From positions 1-19,259 of the forward strand of contig JBFHES010000056.1 of assembly GCA_041584015.1 (NCBI GenBank): DNA of 19,259 nucleotides, given 5' to 3'. The notes beneath the pieces are model-generated. The model ran no database searches, was not told the DNA's origin, and saw only the letters and a list, made by a program, of their open reading frames with translations. A program made the translations under genes and the position numbers. Source of the stretch: JBFHES01 sp041584015. Its GTDB lineage: Bacteria; Bacteroidota; Bacteroidia; Bacteroidales; M50B96. This document shows, piece by piece, positions 14,697-19,259 of this stretch (position 1 is the first letter of the stretch; each line of letters starts with the position of its first letter).

Positions 14697-15371
14697 TTAA
14701 TAATTCAAATTCACATTGGTGATTTGAAACGAAGGGAGACTAACTGTTGTAATTGTTGGTATTGAAGTAAACCCGGTTTTAGAGACAATGTATTCCAGCT
14801 GATAATCTTGTCCTCCGGGTAAGGCACATTCATAAACTTCATTAACCTCCATTCCAGTGAACTCAAAGAATCCGGCAAAACAAGCATCTCCTTGTCCGGC
14901 CCAATCGACAAAACGAATTTTAATTTCATCATTCTCATCTACCGGCATGATGTTTACGATACTTAAACGTATGTAACCCTTGGAGGCCAATTCAAAGTCC
15001 TGGGTAAAGTCTGTACCATCAACAAAGTCTGCTGGAGGAATCTCATACTCAATCTCGAAATAATCAGTTTTTGAAATTTCAATTTTGAACGCAGGATTGT
15101 AATTAAATTCCAGATCGAACTTAAAATCACCATTGGCATCGCTCGTTGTTTCAGCTTCTTTTGAATAATTAGCACTCCAGGTTCCATCAATTATTTTTTG
15201 CGACAACAAAGTTACGGTTGCACCATTAACTGCTGCGGCAAGCCCCGGATCTGTCACATTACCAGAAATGTGTATCATGCTGGCATCCTCTTTATCACAA
15301 GAGCTAAGTAAAAGAACGGAAAACAATACTGTAAGACTTAAAAGAGATTGGGTTATTCTTTTCATTTCCAT
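14697..15371 (-). CDS. Predicted lipoprotein with carboxypeptidase-regulatory-like domain
   Basis: This is a surface or periplasmic lipoprotein of 224 residues. The signal peptide runs to the lipobox LSSC (Cys25 from the first ATG). The next segment (IHISGNVTDPGLAAAVNGATVTLLSQ...TTSDANGDFKFDLEFNYNPAFKIEISKTDYFE) matches the beta-sandwich carboxypeptidase-regulatory-like domain found in many Bacteroidota envelope proteins. The C-terminal half is beta-rich, with two cysteines at about 169 and 182, and not recognised. ATGs at 15371 and 15365 give the same mature protein. It is monocistronic with its own promoter and faces icmF divergently. A structural or adhesion role is a guess only. Confidence 0.85.
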   Translation of the reverse strand: MEMKRITQSLLSLTVLFSVLLLSSCDKEDASMIHISGNVTDPGLAAAVNGATVTLLSQKIIDGTWSANYSKEAETTSDANGDFKFDLEFNYNPAFKIEISKTDYFEIEYEIPPADFVDGTDFTQDFELASKGYIRLSIVNIMPVDENDEIKIRFVDWAGQGDACFAGFFEFTGMEVNEVYECALPGGQDYQLEYIVSKTGFTSIPTITTVSLPSFQITNVNLNY

Positions 15372-15380
15372 AAGGTTTAA

Positions 15381-15398
15381 TTCCTTTAAATAAAGGAA
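15381..15398 (-). promoter_or_regulatory. Stem-loop in the leader of the lipoprotein gene
   Basis: TTCCTTT (15381-15387) and AAAGGAA (15392-15398) form a perfect 7-bp stem with an AAAT loop, between the predicted -7 box and the start codon. The same CCTT arm could instead pair with AAGG at 15372-15375, giving two mutually exclusive folds over the ribosome-binding region. Confidence 0.3.
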
Positions 15399-15421
15399 AA
15401 TATTCGTAAAGGTTTTGCTAA

Positions 15422-15455
15422 CAAAGTTATGATTTTATCGCGATCAATAGACAAA
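15422..15455 (-). promoter_or_regulatory. Promoter of the lipoprotein gene
   Basis: On the minus strand TAACTTTG (15422-15429) matches the Bacteroidota -7 consensus exactly, and TTTG (15452-15455) lies 22 nt upstream as the -33 element. It lies 50 bp before the ATG. This is the best promoter match in the window. Confidence 0.55.
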
Positions 15456-15620
15456 GCGGCTAATCATTATTATCTTCCCATGGCTTGTCATTCAACTAAA
15501 ATAATATATCTAGATATGTTCATTTTTCAAGCCTTGTTATAGAGCATGTTTTGATTCTTTTTAGTATTTTTCCGCACCTAAACATAAACGTCTTTTATTG
15601 AACGATTAAACTGTAAAAAA
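15456..15620. other. Rest of the divergent region upstream of icmF
   Basis: This AT-rich stretch must hold the icmF promoter, but no good TAnnTTTG with a spaced TTG was found; TATTTTTC (15565-15572) is one mismatch away and poorly spaced. A perfect 12-bp palindrome ATATCTAGATAT (15506-15517) could be an operator. I saw no cobalamin riboswitch-like element, although icmF needs B12. The start is preceded by TGTAAAAAA, without Shine-Dalgarno. Confidence 0.35.
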
Positions 15621-18600
15621 ATGCAAAAGACTGAAATCTATACTCCTAAAAATCATGTTCGTATTGTAACCGCCGCTTCATTATTCGATGGTCACGATGC
15701 TGCAATTAATATTATGCGACGCATTATTCAGGCGAGCGGAGCAGAAGTTATTCACTTAGGACACAATAGATCTGTTGCCGATATTGTTAATTGTGCCATT
15801 CAGGAAGATGCACAATCAATTGCCATCACCTCCTATCAGGGCGGGCATATTGAGTTTTTCAAATACATGTTTGATTTGTTAAAAGAAAAAGGCGCCGGTC
15901 ATATTAAAATATTCGGTGGTGGTGGTGGTGTTATTCTTCCGAGCGAAATTGAAGAATTGCACAGCTATGGTATCAATCGTATTTACTCTCCGGACGATGG
16001 GCGTGAGTTAGGCCTTCAGGGAATGATTAATCATTTATTAAAAGAATCGGATTTCCCAACCGGGGTAGACTTTATTACTGACATTGACGAGCTCACCTTC
16101 GACAATCATCTGCATCTGGGTAAACTAATTTCTGCAACTGAAAATTCACCCGAAGCAGTAGCTCCTGTACTTAAAAAAATTGAGGAACGAGCCCGTAAGT
16201 TACACATTCCGGTTGTGGGAATTACGGGAACCGGCGGTGCAGGTAAATCGTCAATGATTGATGAACTGGTACGTCGCTTTTTAATAGATTTTCCGGAGAA
16301 GCATATTGCAATAATTTCTGTTGATCCGAGCAAACGCCGAACGGGTGGAGCCCTGCTAGGCGATAGAATAAGAATGAATGCCATTGAAGATGATCATGTA
16401 TACATGCGATCGTTAGCAACACGTCAGGCAAATTTAGCCTTATCGAAATATGTAAAAGATGCAGTGCATATTGTAAAGGCCGCCGGCTTTGATTTTGTAA
16501 TTCTGGAGACGTCAGGTATTGGTCAAAGTGACACCGAGATTGTTGACCACAGCGATGTTGCATTATATGTAATGACACCGGAATTTGGAGCCGCCACTCA
16601 ACTTGAGAAAATTGACATGTTGGATTTTGCCGACATCATTGCTTTAAATAAATTCGACAAGCGCGGCGGACTAGATGCCTTGCGTGATGTGCGTAAACAG
16701 TACCAGCGTAACCACCAGCTTTTTAGCGAAAGCGTAGACAGTATGCCGGTATTCCCAACTATTGCATCGCAGTTCAACGACCCGGGAGTAAACCAGTTTT
16801 ACGCGGCGCTCATTGCAACAGTAAACAAAAAAACCAACTCGAACTTCGAAACAAGTTTTGAAATAGACGATGAAATATCAGAAAAGATTTTCATCATTCC
16901 ACCGAAACGCACACGCTACTTATCTGAGATATCGGACACAGTGAGGGCTTATAATGAGCAGGCCGAAGAACAGGCAAACATTGCACACAAAATGCAGGTA
17001 CTTAAAGAAAGCGCTGAACTTATTGATGATAACCAACAGCTGATAAAACTATACGAAGAGCAAAAACGTAAATTGGAGCTCGATAATATTGATATTTTAG
17101 AAGGATGGGAAAAAAAGAAGGATGCGTATCAACAAGAGCATTTCATTTTTAAAGTTAGAGATAAGGAGCTAAAAATAGAAACGCATACCAAAACCCTCTC
17201 CCATCAGGACATTCCAAAAATATCCTTGCCAAAATACAGAGACTGGGGAGATATATTACGCTGGAACCTAAAGGAGAATGTACCCGGTGAATTCCCGTTT
17301 GCTGCTGGTGTTTTCCCGTTTAAGCGCGAAGGTGAAGATCCAACAAGAATGTTTGCCGGCGAAGGTGGTCCCGAACGAACCAACCGCCGATTCCATTATG
17401 TATCCTTAGGTATGCCAGCCAAGAGGCTTTCTACGGCATTCGACTCTGTAACACTTTATGGCGAAGACCCGGACATGCGCCCGGACATCTATGGGAAAGT
17501 GGGTAATGCAGGTGTTTCCATTGCTTGCCTGGATGATGCCAAGAAATTGTATTCAGGCTTCGACCTTACCGATCCAAAAACTTCCGTATCGATGACCATA
17601 AACGGACCAGCACCAACGTTAGTAGGTTTCTTTCTGAATGCAGCCATCGATCAGGAATGTGAAAAGTACATTAAGGCCAATGGTTTGGAGCAGGATGTAA
17701 ACGAAAAAATTAATGCCTTTTATAAAGAAAAAGGCACAACGCGCCCAAGTTATCAGGGTGAACTACCCGAAGGTAATAATGGCTTGGGCCTGATGCTTCT
17801 GGGTATCACAGGTGATCGAGTATTGCCCGCTGATGTATACAATCAAATTAAAGCCGACACCATATGCCGGGTTCGCGGAACCGTGCAAGCAGATATTCTA
17901 AAAGAAGATCAGGCGCAAAACACCTGCATCTTCTCCACCGATTTCTCATTGAAATTGATGGGTGATGTTCAGGAGTATTTTATTACTAATAATGTGCGTA
18001 ATTTCTATTCAGTATCCATTTCAGGTTATCATATTGCTGAGGCTGGTGCCAACCCAATTACACAATTGGCACTAACTCTATCCAATGGATTTACTTACGT
18101 GGAATATTACTTATCGCGTGGCATGAACATCGATGACTTTGCACCAAACTTCTCGTTCTTCTTCTCCAACGGAGTTGATCCAGAATATGCTGTGCTTGGT
18201 CGTGTTGCTCGACTTATTTGGGCCAAGACAATGAAAAGTAAGTACAAAGCTAAAGAGCGCTCTCAAAAACTCAAGTACCATATTCAAACATCCGGAAGGT
18301 CGCTGCACGCGCAAGAAATCGACTTTAACGACATTCGCACTACCCTGCAGGCATTGTATGCCATTTACGATAATTGCAACTCGCTGCACACAAATGCATA
18401 TGATGAGGCCATCACCACTCCTACCGAAGAATCAGTAAGAAGAGCGATGGCCATTCAGATGATTATCAACCATGAATTGGGATTGGCGAAAAATCAAAAT
18501 CCGCTGCAAGGAGCTTTTATTATTGAAGAGTTAACCGATTTAGTTGAAGAAGCTGTTCTATCCGAGTTTGATCGGATAAATGAGCGTGGCGGCGTTTTAG

Positions 18601-18974
18601 GCGCAATGGAAACCATGTATCAGCGAAATAAAATTCAGGAAGAATCATTGTACTACGAACATCAAAAGCACACCGGTGAATTACCGATTATGGGCGTTAA
18701 TACATTCCTGTCTTCCAAGGGTTCACCTACCATAATTCCTCAGGAAGTGATACGCGCAACAACTGAAGAAAAGATGTATCAGATAAGCATGCTGGAGCAA
18801 CTGCATAAAACAAATGAAGAAAAAGGTGAAGAAATCCTTGATCAATTACAGGATGCAGCTGTTAATAATGAAAACGTCTTTGAAACATTAATGGAAGCAA
18901 CAAAGTATTGCTCACTCGGACAGATTACTGAAGCATTGTTTGATGTTGGTGGACAATACCGCAGAAATATGTAA
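15621..18974 (+). CDS. icmF: Fused isobutyryl-CoA mutase with G-protein chaperone (IcmF)
   Basis: This adenosylcobalamin-dependent mutase interconverts isobutyryl-CoA and n-butyryl-CoA, with its MeaI-type GTPase chaperone built in; 1117 residues. Domain order: B12-binding domain (about 10-145) with the cobalt-ligand motif DGHDAA (23-28, His25); GTPase (about 195-400) with P-loop GTGGAGKSS (203-211) and NKFD (343-346); a linker rich in charged helices (about 420-540); and the TIM-barrel mutase domain (about 550-1060). Two active-site positions give the substrate: Phe565 in GVFPFKR, where methylmalonyl-CoA mutase has Tyr89, and Gln766 in KEDQAQNT, where it has Arg207. Phe/Gln is the IcmF type and argues against methylmalonyl-CoA. 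His804 (SGYHIAEAGA) is the conserved catalytic-region histidine. Activity on isovaleryl-CoA is also known in the family. A kinase-like gene follows 59 bp later. Confidence 0.97.
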   Translation: MQKTEIYTPKNHVRIVTAASLFDGHDAAINIMRRIIQASGAEVIHLGHNRSVADIVNCAIQEDAQSIAITSYQGGHIEFFKYMFDLLKEKGAGHIKIFGGGGGVILPSEIEELHSYGINRIYSPDDGRELGLQGMINHLLKESDFPTGVDFITDIDELTFDNHLHLGKLISATENSPEAVAPVLKKIEERARKLHIPVVGITGTGGAGKSSMIDELVRRFLIDFPEKHIAIISVDPSKRRTGGALLGDRIRMNAIEDDHVYMRSLATRQANLALSKYVKDAVHIVKAAGFDFVILETSGIGQSDTEIVDHSDVALYVMTPEFGAATQLEKIDMLDFADIIALNKFDKRGGLDALRDVRKQYQRNHQLFSESVDSMPVFPTIASQFNDPGVNQFYAALIATVNKKTNSNFETSFEIDDEISEKIFIIPPKRTRYLSEISDTVRAYNEQAEEQANIAHKMQVLKESAELIDDNQQLIKLYEEQKRKLELDNIDILEGWEKKKDAYQQEHFIFKVRDKELKIETHTKTLSHQDIPKISLPKYRDWGDILRWNLKENVPGEFPFAAGVFPFKREGEDPTRMFAGEGGPERTNRRFHYVSLGMPAKRLSTAFDSVTLYGEDPDMRPDIYGKVGNAGVSIACLDDAKKLYSGFDLTDPKTSVSMTINGPAPTLVGFFLNAAIDQECEKYIKANGLEQDVNEKINAFYKEKGTTRPSYQGELPEGNNGLGLMLLGITGDRVLPADVYNQIKADTICRVRGTVQADILKEDQAQNTCIFSTDFSLKLMGDVQEYFITNNVRNFYSVSISGYHIAEAGANPITQLALTLSNGFTYVEYYLSRGMNIDDFAPNFSFFFSNGVDPEYAVLGRVARLIWAKTMKSKYKAKERSQKLKYHIQTSGRSLHAQEIDFNDIRTTLQALYAIYDNCNSLHTNAYDEAITTPTEESVRRAMAIQMIINHELGLAKNQNPLQGAFIIEELTDLVEEAVLSEFDRINERGGVLGAMETMYQRNKIQEESLYYEHQKHTGELPIMGVNTFLSSKGSPTIIPQEVIRATTEEKMYQISMLEQLHKTNEEKGEEILDQLQDAAVNNENVFETLMEATKYCSLGQITEALFDVGGQYRRNM

Positions 18975-19033
18975 CTTGTATGAGTTACACACAATAATTG
19001 AAATAAATTAAACAAACCGAAAAATACGATCAT

Positions 19034-19259
19034 ATGGAAAATACTCGAATACTGTGTCTGAAACCCGAATTTAACTTAACCAAAGCAGCCGTGTACCAAG
19101 GCTCAAACATGTTATTTCTAAAATCTATCAAACATGATAAAGCCGCATTAAAGGCATTCGACAAAATAACAGACCAACATCAATTCAGAGCTGAAGCCGT
19201 TTTAGAAGAATTGAAAAACGCTGACATTCGCATCGATTTAATTCGAATTGTCATTGGCC
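19034..19259 (+). CDS. Butyrate kinase homologue with altered N-terminal phosphate motif (3' end cut)
   Basis: The first 75 codons are visible, translated directly from ATG 19034. The order MLFLKSIKHDKAALKAFDKITDQHQFRAEAVLEELKNADIRIDLIRIVIG follows the N-terminus of butyrate/branched-chain-fatty-acid kinases closely, including the H...L..F..I.DQ..FR core. However, the family's phosphate-binding NPGSTSTK appears here as KPEFNLTK (residues 10-17): the Asn and both Ser residues are gone, and only the Pro and the final Thr-Lys remain. In the ASKHA acetate-kinase group that segment contacts the phosphate, so this protein may be inactive as a kinase or have another role. No frameshift or stop is seen. 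It lies 59 bp after icmF on the same strand, a probable operon in acyl-CoA/short-chain acid metabolism. Confidence 0.75.
   Translation, partial: MENTRILCLKPEFNLTKAAVYQGSNMLFLKSIKHDKAALKAFDKITDQHQFRAEAVLEELKNADIRIDLIRIVIG

Noticed and set aside
14711..15190. Two overlapping minus-strand frames of 75 codons inside the lipoprotein gene
   Set aside because: They are alternative frames of the lipoprotein, which has a signal peptide, lipobox and promoter; the alternatives resemble no family.
15621..18974. Methylmalonyl-CoA mutase as the identity of the large fused gene
   Set aside because: Phe565 and Gln766 replace the Tyr and Arg needed for the methylmalonyl carboxylate, and the internal GTPase domain is the IcmF layout.
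1..19259. Mobile element, CRISPR, phage defence or tRNA genes
   Set aside because: No transposase, integrase, regularly spaced repeats, nuclease or cloverleaf-like sequence was seen on either strand; gene families and base composition look uniform.

Overview
The window reads as chromosomal DNA from an AT-rich Bacteroidota bacterium, plausibly a marine or sediment Marinilabiliales/Prolixibacteraceae-like lineage (inference; no rRNA or marker gene is present). Support: several leaders carry the Bacteroidota -7 promoter motif TAnnTTTG, starts sit behind A/T-rich leaders with no clear Shine-Dalgarno, the lipoproteins have typical signal peptides, and the gene families are common in that phylum. 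No RNA gene, CRISPR array, insertion sequence, integrase or phage gene was found.

Layout. (1) 1-4768, minus strand: a tripartite MacAB-TolC-type export operon in the order TolC-like channel, HlyD-like adaptor, ABC ATPase, MacB/FtsX-type permease; the permease is cut by the left edge. (2) 5133-6883, minus: two small VOC-fold proteins and an AraC-family regulator, with an inverted repeat overlapping the promoter of the VOC-AraC pair and a cluster of AACAG/CTGTT half-sites near the other VOC gene. (3) 7046-10984, minus: a tight four-gene unit of lipoprotein, NTF2/SnoaL-like protein, short-chain dehydrogenase and CrtI/RetSat-like FAD oxidoreductase, which looks like a small lipid or isoprenoid-type redox pathway of unknown substrate. 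(4) 11258-12493, minus: a Bcr/CflA-type MFS exporter. (5) 12643-14352, minus: a NimA/PNPOx-like flavoprotein followed 12 bp later by a DUF438-hemerythrin-PAS protein, a probable redox or gas-sensing pair. (6) 14697-15371, minus: a lone lipoprotein with its own promoter. (7) 15621-19259, plus: icmF, a fused B12-dependent isobutyryl-CoA mutase with its own G-protein chaperone, followed by the start of a butyrate-kinase homologue cut by the right edge.

How the genes may work together. IcmF interconverts isobutyryl-CoA and n-butyryl-CoA, and a butyrate/branched-chain-acid kinase homologue next to it fits a short-chain acyl-CoA module. That homologue is odd: the otherwise recognisable N-terminus lacks the phosphate-binding motif NPGSTSTK and has KPEFNLTK in its place. 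The two exporters, the VOC/AraC genes and the Nim-like protein suggest a stress and detoxification neighbourhood, but no shared regulation is visible.

Most of the window is ordinary. The items most worth following are the altered kinase-like protein after icmF, the four-gene redox cassette, and the DUF438-hemerythrin-PAS/flavoprotein pair. I do not see convincing evidence of a wholly new system.
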